The notes under the pieces are model-generated. The model ran no database searches. It was not told the origin of the DNA and saw nothing but the letters and a program-made list of their open reading frames with translations. 64,000 nucleotides of DNA from positions 1 through 64,000 of the forward strand of contig JANYCG010000164.1 in assembly GCA_025360385.1 (NCBI GenBank), given 5' to 3'. Below are positions 18,583-25,611 of this stretch, in pieces (the first letter of the stretch is position 1; every line of letters begins with the position of its first letter). Both the position numbers and the translations under genes were made by a program. This DNA comes from Burkholderiales bacterium. GTDB taxonomy: Bacteria > Pseudomonadota > Gammaproteobacteria > Burkholderiales > Burkholderiaceae_C.

Positions 18583-19046
18583 ATGCCCGCTGAAGCCCTG
18601 GCGCTGGTCCTGGTCGCCCGGCTCTGATCAAAGGCATGGCCTACGGCCTGCTGACGGGTGTCTTCATTGCCTCGTACACACTGGTGGACGGTTATGCCGT
18701 CAAGTTCGTGCTCATGTCGCCAATCCTGCTCGACTACGTCGGCAATCTGGTGCGCATGTTACTGCTGGCCCCGGCCGTGCTGCGAGACCGCGTCGCGACG
18801 CTTCAACACTGGCAAATGCAATGGAAATATGCCGTGTTTGTCGGCATCGTCAGCCCCGTTTCATATGTGCTTGTGCTCTACGCCGTCAAAATCGCGCCGC
18901 TGTCGCACGTGGCGCCTGCGCGCGAGGTGTCGATGTTGTTCGCCGCATTGCTGGGCGGCCAGTTGCTGGGTGAAGGTGACCGGCTGGCGCGCCTGTTGGG
19001 TGCCGCCCTGATTGCCGTGGGCGTGATGGCGCTGGCGTTGACATGA
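18583..19046 (+). pseudogene. EamA/DMT transporter remnant (N-terminal half deleted)
   Basis: An ATG at 18583 begins MPAEALALVLVARL and then stops. This resembles the first residues of DMT/EamA permeases, which have about 10 membrane segments. After a frame change the sequence continues as the C-terminal half of such a transporter (GMAYGLLTGVFIASYTLVDG ... ending GAALIAVGVMALALT, four or five membrane segments). The ~130 residues normally between these parts are absent. The pattern is a large internal deletion plus frameshift. A truncated 136-residue product from the ATG at 18636 is possible but unlikely to be functional. Confidence 0.75.
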
Positions 19047-19087
19047 AAGTTGCGCTGTTGAGATTCCACCATTGAAATTGTCTGACC

Positions 19088-19915
19088 ATGACAACACCCT
19101 TGCTCTTGGGTTGCGACTTCAGCAGCCGCCCCACTCGCCAAAAATCGATAGTGATTGCCATTGGATCCCTGTCAAATGGACGTATTCAGCTATTAAAAAT
19201 AGAGCGTCTTGATTCGGCGCTGGTGTTTGACCGCTATTTGCAGTCAACGCCGCACTGGCTCGGCGGCTTTGATTTTCCGTTTGGTTTGCCGCGCGAAGCA
19301 GTCAATAACCTGGGCTGGCCATTGGCCTGGAAAGCCTGCATCGACCACTACGCCAGTTTGAGCCGCGCAGAAATCCGCAACAGCTTCGCCGCGTTTTGCG
19401 ATGCCCGGCCAAGCGGGCAAAAATTCGCCCACCGCGCCACAGACCTGCTGGCCAAATCCAGCCCCTCGATGAAGTGGGTCAACCCGCCAGTCGCCTACAT
19501 GATGCATGCGGGTGTGCCCGCTTTGTTGCGGGCAGGCGCGCACCTGCCGGGTCTGCATGAAGGTGACAGGAGCCGGGTTGCGCTGGAGGCCTACCCCGGC
19601 ATGTTGGCGCGGGAGGTTTTGGGCAACACAAGTTATAAAAGTGATGACAAGGCCAAACACACGCCAGGGCGGCTGATTGCCCGCAAAGACCTGATCAACG
19701 CGCTGGAACACGGCCAGACCCGGCTGCACATGCGCCTGAAATTGACCCACGCCCAGCGAGATGTGCTGGCCGACGACGCCAGTGGCGATGCGCTGGATGC
19801 CGTGTTGTGTTTGATGCAGGCCGCGTGGGCGCTGGTGCAGCACGACGCCGGTGCGCCGCTGTACGGCCTGAACCCCGAGCTTGACCCGCTGGAAGGCTGG
19901 ATCATCAGCAGTTGA
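19088..19915 (+). CDS. DUF429 domain protein
   Basis: 275 residues beginning MTTPLLLGCDFSSRPTRQK, the nuclease-like DUF429 opening with a conserved Asp. It continues with GGFDFPFGLPRE, a central EAYPGMLAR motif and a C-terminal DDASGDALDAVLCLMQAAW, where acidic residues suggest an RNase H-like fold. Biochemical function is not established. It follows the EamA remnant and converges with the ABC permease remnant four bases away. Bases 19157-19208 (residues ~24-40) are a reverse copy of the AT-rich repeat. Confidence 0.8.
   Translation: MTTPLLLGCDFSSRPTRQKSIVIAIGSLSNGRIQLLKIERLDSALVFDRYLQSTPHWLGGFDFPFGLPREAVNNLGWPLAWKACIDHYASLSRAEIRNSFAAFCDARPSGQKFAHRATDLLAKSSPSMKWVNPPVAYMMHAGVPALLRAGAHLPGLHEGDRSRVALEAYPGMLAREVLGNTSYKSDDKAKHTPGRLIARKDLINALEHGQTRLHMRLKLTHAQRDVLADDASGDALDAVLCLMQAAWALVQHDAGAPLYGLNPELDPLEGWIISS
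19157..19208 (-). repeat. AT-rich dispersed repeat, copy 4 (in DUF429 gene)
   Basis: Minus-strand reading gives CTCTATTTTTAATAGCTGAA then CCATTTGACAGGGATCCAAT, close to the family core. It lies inside the coding region near its 5' end and keeps the frame open. Confidence 0.65.
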
Positions 19916-19918
19916 GCC

Positions 19919-20308
19919 TTATTTGTTTTTGTTGTAGGCATCGACACAAACGGCGGCCCGCAAAACCACGCCTTTGATGACCTGTTGCCAGTCAATGCCA
20001 ATGCCCATGATGGATATGCCATTGTTCATCACGCCCATGATGAACGCACCAATCACGGCGCCCAGCACTTTACCCACACCCCCCGATGCCGAAGCGCCGC
20101 CGATGAAGCAAGCGGCGATCACATCCAGCTCAAAACCCACACCGGCTTTGGGTGTGGCTGTGTTCAAACGGGCTGAAAAAATCAGGCCGACCAACGCAGC
20201 CAGCACACCCCTGTTGATGAAGGCATAGAAGGTTAGCCGTTCGGTTTTGACGCCTGACAGCCGAGCCGATTTTTCATTGCTGCCCAGCGCATAAATCCAA
20301 TAGGTAAT
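19919..20308 (-). pseudogene. Sugar ABC permease (GguB/XylH-type), C-terminal fragment
   Basis: Translation ends like monosaccharide ABC permeases of the GguB/XylH group: YALGSNEKSARLSGVKTERL, FELDVIAACFIGGASASGGV and GIGIDWQQVIKGVVLRAAV, stopping after YNKNK. The matching upstream part lies beyond an IS200-type element at 20309-20955, which cuts the gene between the TTI- and TYWIYALG-coding parts. The fragment has no start of its own. No ATP-binding or sugar-binding subunit gene is in the window. Confidence 0.8.
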
Positions 20309-20309
20309 C

Positions 20310-20326
20310 CCCCGGCTATGCCGGGG
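20310..20326. repeat. Left-end hairpin of the IS200-type element
   Basis: Perfect 7-bp stem CCCCGGC/GCCGGGG with a TAT loop, the expected subterminal recognition hairpin for a Y1 transposase. Confidence 0.7.
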
Positions 20327-20419
20327 TGACAGTAGAAGTTTGACATTTGCTTTGGTATGGGTGTCCATCGCAGAAACTTCCAATCGTGAGCCGCCAAGCA
20401 AACGAAAGGAAAAGACGCG

Positions 20420-20851
20420 ATGGACAAGATAGAAAGCCTAAACCACACGAAGTGGGACTGCAAGTACCACGTAGTGTTCATACCGAAGGGTCGAAGGAAA
20501 GTACTGTACGGACAATTGAGAGTGCACCTCGGAGAAGTATTTCGGGGACTGGCCCAGCACAAGGAGAGCCAGATAGAGGAAGGGCATTTGATGGCCGATC
20601 ATGTGCACATGATGATATCGATACCGCCGAAATATGCGGTGTCCAACGTAGTGGGTTACATCAAGGGGAAAAGCGCGATACACCTGGCCCGGGTGTACGG
20701 GGAGAGAAAGAGGAATTTCACGGGGCAAAGCTTCTGGGCGCGGGGGTACTTTGTCTCCACCGTAGGGAGAGACGAGGAGGTGATTCGGAACTACATCCGC
20801 AATCAGGAGCGAGAAGACGAACGCCTGGAGCAGCTGGGGCTGTGGAGATAG
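20420..20851 (+). CDS. tnpA: IS200/IS605-type Y1 transposase TnpA
   Basis: 143 residues, normal for the family. The metal-binding HUH motif is His61-Val-His63 (ADHVHMMIS), and the probable nucleophile is Tyr125 in VIRNYIRNQE. The start HTKWDCKYHVVFIPKGRRK and FWARGYFVSTVG are typical of IS200 TnpA. It catalyses strand-specific excision and insertion of single-stranded DNA during replication. No tnpB/IscB-type accessory gene accompanies it. The frame is intact, so it may still be active. Confidence 0.93.
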   Translation: MDKIESLNHTKWDCKYHVVFIPKGRRKVLYGQLRVHLGEVFRGLAQHKESQIEEGHLMADHVHMMISIPPKYAVSNVVGYIKGKSAIHLARVYGERKRNFTGQSFWARGYFVSTVGRDEEVIRNYIRNQEREDERLEQLGLWR

Positions 20852-20854
20852 GCG

Positions 20855-20922
20855 GCCACCGAGTCGGTGGCACCAAGAGTTGGGGCCGCGTTAGCGACCC
20901 CGTTTAGCCGCTTTGAGCGGCT
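20855..20922 (+). other. Three consecutive hairpins between tnpA and the IS right end
   Basis: Directly after the tnpA stop are: a 7-bp hairpin, GCCACCG/CGGTGGC with loop AGT (20855-20871); a stem GGGG-CGC/GCG-CCCC with one mismatch (20882-20901); and a 7-bp hairpin, AGCCGCT/AGCGGCT with loop TTG (20906-20922). These precede the right-end hairpin. They could be a structured 3' UTR, a transcription barrier or an element-encoded small RNA; the sequence does not decide. Confidence 0.5.
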
Positions 20923-20936
20923 CACAATATTGAAAA

Positions 20937-20955
20937 CCCCCGGCTTTGCCGGGGG
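20937..20955. repeat. Right-end hairpin of the IS200-type element
   Basis: Perfect 8-bp stem CCCCCGGC/GCCGGGGG with a TTT loop, almost identical to the left-end hairpin. Confidence 0.7.
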
Positions 20956-21345
20956 ATGGTTATTGCGCCGGCGGATCGTGGTTTGGGACGTGGCAAAGTC
21001 ATACGCCAGCATCAGCAGCAACATGACAACCAGCCCATTGGGCAGGCCCTTGTAGGACGACAATAAATAACTGAAGGCGACAATCATTGCGGCAAACGCC
21101 AGGTTTTTCACAGCGAAAAAGACAGTGGGTTCGTTGTCCATGCCATGTTTGACACGGTCAGCCCGGCTGCGTATTTTGACCACCAGCAGCGCCAGGGCCA
21201 GCAGCAGGCCGACCACCCGCGAAGTGACGCGCAGGCTCTCGCCGCCAAACGGGTCAGGTCACCAGGCAGATCAGGGTGGCCAGCACATCGTGCACCTGGT
21301 ACTCGACCATCAGCACTGCCGCCACGCCGCCAATCAAAGTCGAAA
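20956..21345 (-). pseudogene. Sugar ABC permease (GguB/XylH-type), N-terminal/middle fragment
   Basis: On the minus strand this encodes VKNLAFAAMIVAFSYLLSSY, GLPNGLVVMLLLMLAYDFAT and SQTTIRRR, up to the IS insertion point. Further upstream, LIGGVAAVLMVEYQVHDVLA appears in another frame and runs into a stop, so there is at least one frameshift besides the IS. The expected N-terminus is missing. The locus was therefore decaying independently of the IS. The remaining sequence up to 21456 shows no intact gene. Confidence 0.7.
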
Positions 21346-21456
21346 ATGAATCAGCCGGTCTTGTGCAAACCCGCCATCTTGTTCAAGCTCAGGTTGACCC
21401 TTGAAAACCAGGCGGTAATTTATTTTCCTGCAACAACGCAATGAGCGCCTGAAAAC

Positions 21457-22269
21457 TCAATTCCAGCCGGCGTCCACCTTGAACTCTTGCGCTGTACACA
21501 TGGCCGCATCATCCGAAGCCAAAAAAAGCGCCATGCGCGCCACGTCGGACGGCTGCAACTTGTCGGGCAAACACTGGTTGCGCTTGATGGACTCTTCGCC
21601 CTCGGCATTCAGCCAGAGCTTGATTTGCCGCTGTGTCATCACCCAGCCGGGCGAGACGGTGTTGACGCGGATGCGGTGTGGCCCCAGGCTGCCCGCCAAG
21701 CCCCGGGTGAGCCCGTTGACGGACGATTTGGCGATGGCGTAGCAGGGGTAGTCGCTGCCCTTGGTTTGCCAGCCGGTGGAGCCAAAGTTGATGATGGAGC
21801 CGCCGCCCAGGCGCTTCATGCCCGGCACGATGGACTGGATGGCAAAAAAGGCCGGCCGCTGGTTGACGGCCATGCGTTCGTCCCAGTACTCGGGCGTAAC
21901 AGATTCAATGCTGTGGCGGTCATCCCGCGCCACGTTGTTGACCAGGGTCGAGAAGTCGCCCAGCTCGGCGCAGGCCGCCGCTATCGCGGCTTGCAACGCT
22001 GCCACATCACGCACGTCGCACAGCCGCCACCACGGCGCGGGATGGCCGGCCGCGCTGATGTCATGCACCAAGACCTCGCTTTCATCCTGCGCCAAGTCGA
22101 CAAATGCCACCTGCGCGCCTTGCTGTGCAAATGCCGTGACGATGGCCGCTCCAATACCGGTGCCGCCCCCGGTGACAAACACCCGCTGGCCGCGCAGGCT
22201 GGGGTAGTGGGCCAACTTGGCAGAAATCGGTGGAAGCGCAGGAGGCGTTGAAGGTGCCGGGTTTGTCAT
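21457..22269 (-). CDS. SDR family dehydrogenase (sugar 1-dehydrogenase-like)
   Basis: About 270 residues, classical short-chain dehydrogenase: cofactor motif VTGGGTGIGAA, Asp at the end of the second beta-strand (AFVDLAQD) suggesting NAD(H), LVNNVARDDRH, and the catalytic Ser and Tyr-x-x-x-Lys in FGSTGWQTKGSDYPCYAIAK. The PSLRG start, DDRH segment, YWDERMAVN and C-terminal EFKVDAGWN resemble the Caulobacter D-xylose 1-dehydrogenase group, so an aldose (xylose, arabinose or galactose) oxidation role is likely. The neighbouring sugar permease remnant supports this. The ATG at 22269 overlaps the SulP stop as ATGA, favouring it over the ATG at 22281. Confidence 0.82.
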   Translation of the reverse strand: MTNPAPSTPPALPPISAKLAHYPSLRGQRVFVTGGGTGIGAAIVTAFAQQGAQVAFVDLAQDESEVLVHDISAAGHPAPWWRLCDVRDVAALQAAIAAACAELGDFSTLVNNVARDDRHSIESVTPEYWDERMAVNQRPAFFAIQSIVPGMKRLGGGSIINFGSTGWQTKGSDYPCYAIAKSSVNGLTRGLAGSLGPHRIRVNTVSPGWVMTQRQIKLWLNAEGEESIKRNQCLPDKLQPSDVARMALFLASDDAAMCTAQEFKVDAGWN

Positions 22270-24017
22270 GGGGAAATCCATTGGTCAGTGTTCAGGGAGT
22301 TAAAAAATGCCAGCGCCTCGGCGTCGGTGCGGTACATGCGCAACAGCGGGCCGTGCTTGAGCGCGTCGCCACGGTGCAGCACGGCTTCAACCGGCAGTTT
22401 GATGCCACTGATGTGCAGGATGATGCCGTACTCAGTGAGCGATTTGCGCAGTGCGACAAATGCTTCAACCCCGGTCACGTCGACCCGGTTGATGGCGTTG
22501 GCAAACAGGCAGACATGGGCCACATCCGGGTGGCTTGCCAGATGCTCCAGAATGTTTCGTTCGAAGCTGCTGGCCGCTGCAAAGTCAAGCTCGGCATCCA
22601 TGCGCAGGGCATACAGGCGCGGTGCCAGGGGCGGCAGCTTCCACAGGTTGCGGTCGCGCAGGCTGCCGTCGGGGTGCAGGCCGATTTCAATGATGCGCGG
22701 GTGCAGACGGTAGTTGAGGAAATAACTCAAGCCCATCAACACGCCCGCCAGCACGCCCCAGTAAATTTTGGGCGCTGTCACCAGCGTGATGGCAAAGGTC
22801 AAGCCGCTGGTGGCGGCCTCGATGCGCGAGATGCGCCACAGATGCACAAAGGCGGCGGGTTTGAGCAAGCCCATCACCGCTGCCACCACCACGGCCGCCA
22901 GAATGGCGCGTGGCACATGGTGCAGGGCCGGCGTCAAAAACAGCAGCGCCAGAAGCACTAGCGCCACCGTCGCCAGCGTGCTCCAGCCGGTGCGCGCCCC
23001 CGCATACAGGGTGATGGCCGCACGTGAGAACGAGGTGCTGGTCGGGAAACTGCCGCACAGGCCTGAGGCCAGTTTGGCCAGGCCCTGGCCGATCAGGTCC
23101 TGGTTGTCGTCCCAGCGTTTGCCGTCTTGCTGGCTTTCTATCTTGGCGCTGGACGCGGTTTCAACAAAACTCACCAGCGCAATCATCATGGCCGGCATGA
23201 AGAGGGCGCTCAAGCGCTCCCAGGGCAGCCAGACGGGCATTTGCAGGGCTGGCAAGCCAGATGGCAGGCTGCCCACAACCGGGCCGCCACGGCCTTCAAA
23301 ACCGCTGGCGTAACTGATGGCGGCCGCGCCCACCACCACCACCATGATCATCGGCAGATGGGGCCACAGGCGTTTGCCCAGCAGCAGTAAACCCAGGCCA
23401 CCCAAACCGAAAGCGGCGGCAAACCCGTTGACGTGGGGCTGGGCGAGCAAACTTGACAGCGGCCCGTCCAGGCCTAGCAAGGCGGGCAGTTGCGAGGCAA
23501 TGATGAGCAGCGCCGCCGCCTGGGTAAAACCCGTCAGCACAGGCGAGCTGATGAGGTTGAGCAACCAGCCCCACTTGGCAATGCCCAGCGCCAGTTGCAA
23601 GCCACCCGACAGAATCGCCAGCCAGACCGCCAGCAGCACCCATTGTGGACTGCCCGGCTCGGCCAGGCCGGTGATGGACGCGCCAATCAGCAGGCAAGTC
23701 AGGGCGGTAGGTCCCACCGACAGGCGGGTGGAGGCGCTCCACAACACGGCCACCAGGGTGGGCAAGAGCGAGGCATAAAACCCGGTCACCAGGGGCATGC
23801 CGGCCAGCGCGGCGTAGGCCACGGTTTGCGGCACCATGATGAGCGCCACCGTCAGCCCGGCCAGCACTTCGACGCGCAGCAAGGCGGCATTGGGCCGGGG
23901 CCAGGCCAGAAAAGGGAACCAACGACTGAGGCGGTTTTTGTTCAAGGGGTCAACCGCGACGGCGGCGCAAAGGTTAATAGGTGAAAGGGTGGCGGTCTTG
24001 AGTCGGCGCGGTGCCAC
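22266..24017 (-). CDS. SulP family inorganic anion transporter
   Basis: 583 residues. About 10-12 membrane segments are followed by a C-terminal STAS domain (residues ~445-575). SulP motifs include VALIMVPQTVAYAALAGMPLVTGFYASLLP near residue 55 and the substrate-site GPTALTCLLIGASITG. SulP proteins carry sulfate, bicarbonate, molybdate or other anions, and the substrate cannot be assigned from sequence alone. The start is uncertain: GTG at 24017 is the furthest, and later starts before RWFPFLAW are possible. The 3' end is coupled (ATGA) to the SDR gene. Confidence 0.88.
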   Translation of the reverse strand: MAPRRLKTATLSPINLCAAVAVDPLNKNRLSRWFPFLAWPRPNAALLRVEVLAGLTVALIMVPQTVAYAALAGMPLVTGFYASLLPTLVAVLWSASTRLSVGPTALTCLLIGASITGLAEPGSPQWVLLAVWLAILSGGLQLALGIAKWGWLLNLISSPVLTGFTQAAALLIIASQLPALLGLDGPLSSLLAQPHVNGFAAAFGLGGLGLLLLGKRLWPHLPMIMVVVVGAAAISYASGFEGRGGPVVGSLPSGLPALQMPVWLPWERLSALFMPAMMIALVSFVETASSAKIESQQDGKRWDDNQDLIGQGLAKLASGLCGSFPTSTSFSRAAITLYAGARTGWSTLATVALVLLALLFLTPALHHVPRAILAAVVVAAVMGLLKPAAFVHLWRISRIEAATSGLTFAITLVTAPKIYWGVLAGVLMGLSYFLNYRLHPRIIEIGLHPDGSLRDRNLWKLPPLAPRLYALRMDAELDFAAASSFERNILEHLASHPDVAHVCLFANAINRVDVTGVEAFVALRKSLTEYGIILHISGIKLPVEAVLHRGDALKHGPLLRMYRTDAEALAFFNSLNTDQWISP

Positions 24018-24085
24018 CAGACCTGAATGGTAATGGCGCGGCGCAGCAGTTTCGCAATAACGGTTTTTTAGACTTTGAAGGCACC

Positions 24086-24664
24086 ATGAAAATTTTATTG
24101 ATCGCTATTTTATTAATAGCTAATAACGCATATTCTGCAGGGACTCGGGCCATTTCAAGTGGTTCAAGGTCATATTCAAGCTGGAGTGGAGCCGTCACCC
24201 ACGTGACCGATGGCGACACGTTGTGGGTGCAGCCGGCCAGCGGGGGCGACGCAGTCAAAGTCCGCATTGAGGGTATTGATGCGCCGGAAATCTGCCAGAG
24301 TTATGGCGACACGGCCCGTGCCGCGCTGGCTGGCCTGGTGCTGCACCAGGCGGTGCAAGTACAAACCCGCGCCCATGACAAATATGGCCGGGCGGTCGGG
24401 CGCATTCGCGTTTCAAGCGGTGTCGATGTGGGCGAATGGATGGTCGCCCAGGGCCATGCGTGGACTAATCGCTACAAGCGTTTTGCCGGGCTGTATGGCA
24501 TGCAGCAACAGCAGGCGCAAGCGGGTAGGCGGGGCTTGTTTGCCAATGCCGACGCCCAAAACCCGGCAGATTTCCGCAAGCGCCATGGCACCTGCCATGC
24601 AGGCGGCGCACCTGACGGGCCCCCGCATGGCGTGGCCAGGCGGGGGATGAAGAAACGCGTGTGA
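24086..24664 (+). CDS. Secreted thermonuclease (SNase) family protein
   Basis: About 192 residues: a hydrophobic signal peptide (MKILLIAILLIANNAYSAG) and an SNase-like OB-fold domain. Motifs are VTHVTDGDTLWV (metal-binding Asp), RIEGIDAPE with the catalytic Arg region, KYGRAVGRIRV, and a Trp/Tyr-rich WMVAQGHAWTNRYKR. The fold hydrolyses DNA and RNA with calcium and is expected in the periplasm or outside the cell. The signal peptide is encoded by a copy of the AT-rich repeat (24101-24162). The gene diverges from SulP with about 70 bases between starts. Confidence 0.88.
   Translation: MKILLIAILLIANNAYSAGTRAISSGSRSYSSWSGAVTHVTDGDTLWVQPASGGDAVKVRIEGIDAPEICQSYGDTARAALAGLVLHQAVQVQTRAHDKYGRAVGRIRVSSGVDVGEWMVAQGHAWTNRYKRFAGLYGMQQQQAQAGRRGLFANADAQNPADFRKRHGTCHAGGAPDGPPHGVARRGMKKRV
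24101..24162 (+). repeat. AT-rich dispersed repeat, copy 5 (signal peptide of SNase gene)
   Basis: Contains ATCGCTATTTTATTAATAGC, TAATAACGCATATTC and TGCAGGGACTCGGGCCATT. It supplies codons ~6-26 of the nuclease precursor, in the same frame as copies 1, 7 and 14. Confidence 0.65.
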
Positions 24665-24719
24665 AGGGCCCGGAGCCTGGACGGGGCTGAATCCATCCGG
24701 CAAAAGGCGGGTAAGATAA

Positions 24720-24739
24720 TACTGTTTTTTTAATCAGTA
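24720..24739. promoter_or_regulatory. LexA (SOS) box upstream of imuA
   Basis: A 20-base site of the form TACTG-N10-CAGTA (CTG at 24722-24724, T/A-rich spacer, CAG at 24735-24737), matching the E. coli-type LexA consensus at all core positions. It lies 5 bases before the imuA ATG, so bound LexA would block transcription of imuA-imuB until DNA damage. Confidence 0.88.
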
Positions 24740-24744
24740 TTTGT

Positions 24745-25611
24745 ATGAAACCTATACCTATTAAGCCATTGCAAGGTATTGCCGATATCTGGCAGGCCAG
24801 CGAACTGGCCACGTCGCAAGGCCAGGCTGTGCCCACGGGCAGCGCTGAGCTGGACGCCCAGTTGCCTGGCGGCGGCTGGCCCGTCGGCGCATTGGTGGAA
24901 GTTTTGCAGGCGCAAACCGGACACAACGACTGGCGGCTGCTGCTGCCGGCTTTGTGTCGGGCGCAAGGGCTGCGTCACGGCCCTGCGCAGGCTCAGGTGC
25001 CGGGCCAAGGACAAACTCACGTTCAGGCCCACATTCAGGCCAGTGTGGCCGGCGTGGTGGTGATGGTGGGTGCACCGCACGCGCCTTTTGCGCCGGGGCT
25101 GGCCGGCCAGGGCCTGGATCCGGCGCGGCTGCTGTGCGTGCAAACCGCTCCCCCAGCCAGCCGCATGTGGGCCGCCGAGCAGGCGCTGCGCTGCAAAGAC
25201 GTGGCCGCCGTGCTGGCCTGGTTGCCGCAAGCGCGGGCCGATGCCTTGCGCCGCCTGCAAATATCGGCCGCAGAGCACCGCAAGTTGCTGTTTGTGATGC
25301 GCCCGGTCAAAGCCCAACACGAGTCATCGCCGGCGGCGCTGCGTCTGATCACGTCGAATGCGCCAGATGGCGATGCGCTGTTGATCCACATCCTGAAGCG
25401 ACGCGGCCCGCCACTGGCGCAGCCGCTCACGCTGGCGGCGCGGCCTGCGCGGCTGGGGGTGTTGCTGGCGCTGGGCGGGAAAGCGGCGGGGCAAATTGCC
25501 GCTCTGACCCCAATTTGCCCCGCCGCTTCCTGCGCCTCAGGCGCAGCCCTGCTGGACTTCCCACCACAGGGGCCAAGGCATGCGCTGGATCGCCTTGCAG
25601 CCGTTGCGTGA
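24745..25611 (+). CDS. imuA: ImuA, SOS translesion synthesis cassette protein
   Basis: 288 residues, RecA/SulA-related but short. The opening GIADIWQASELATSQGQAVPTG and AELDAQLPGGGWPVGALVEVL is the ImuA signature, followed by a degenerate Walker-like region. ImuA pairs with ImuB and DnaE2 in damage-induced mutagenesis. A LexA box lies 5 bases upstream, indicating SOS control. Its end overlaps imuB by 32 bases, implying translational coupling. dnaE2, often the third gene of the cassette, is not adjacent here. Confidence 0.92.
   Translation: MKPIPIKPLQGIADIWQASELATSQGQAVPTGSAELDAQLPGGGWPVGALVEVLQAQTGHNDWRLLLPALCRAQGLRHGPAQAQVPGQGQTHVQAHIQASVAGVVVMVGAPHAPFAPGLAGQGLDPARLLCVQTAPPASRMWAAEQALRCKDVAAVLAWLPQARADALRRLQISAAEHRKLLFVMRPVKAQHESSPAALRLITSNAPDGDALLIHILKRRGPPLAQPLTLAARPARLGVLLALGGKAAGQIAALTPICPAASCASGAALLDFPPQGPRHALDRLAAVA

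Larger units (their letters stand above)
20309..20955 (+). mobile_element. IS200-type insertion sequence
   Basis: An element of roughly 650 bp bounded by near-identical GC hairpins: CCCCGGCTATGCCGGGG at 20310-20326 (left) and CCCCCGGCTTTGCCGGGGG at 20937-20955 (right). It carries a single Y1 transposase gene. The absence of long terminal inverted repeats and of an obvious target duplication fits IS200/IS605-type single-strand transposition. It splits a sugar ABC permease gene and is oriented opposite to it. Exact ends cannot be fixed within a few bases. Confidence 0.8.

Noticed and set aside
20347-20907. A 186-codon plus-strand reading frame overlapping the IS transposase
   Set aside because: It is out of frame with the recognisable Y1 transposase (20420-20851) and has no family-like sequence; it is a shadow frame.
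22230-23984. Long plus-strand frames opposite the SulP transporter
   Set aside because: Antisense shadows of a GC-rich membrane protein gene; translations are Gln/His/Arg-rich and unlike known proteins.
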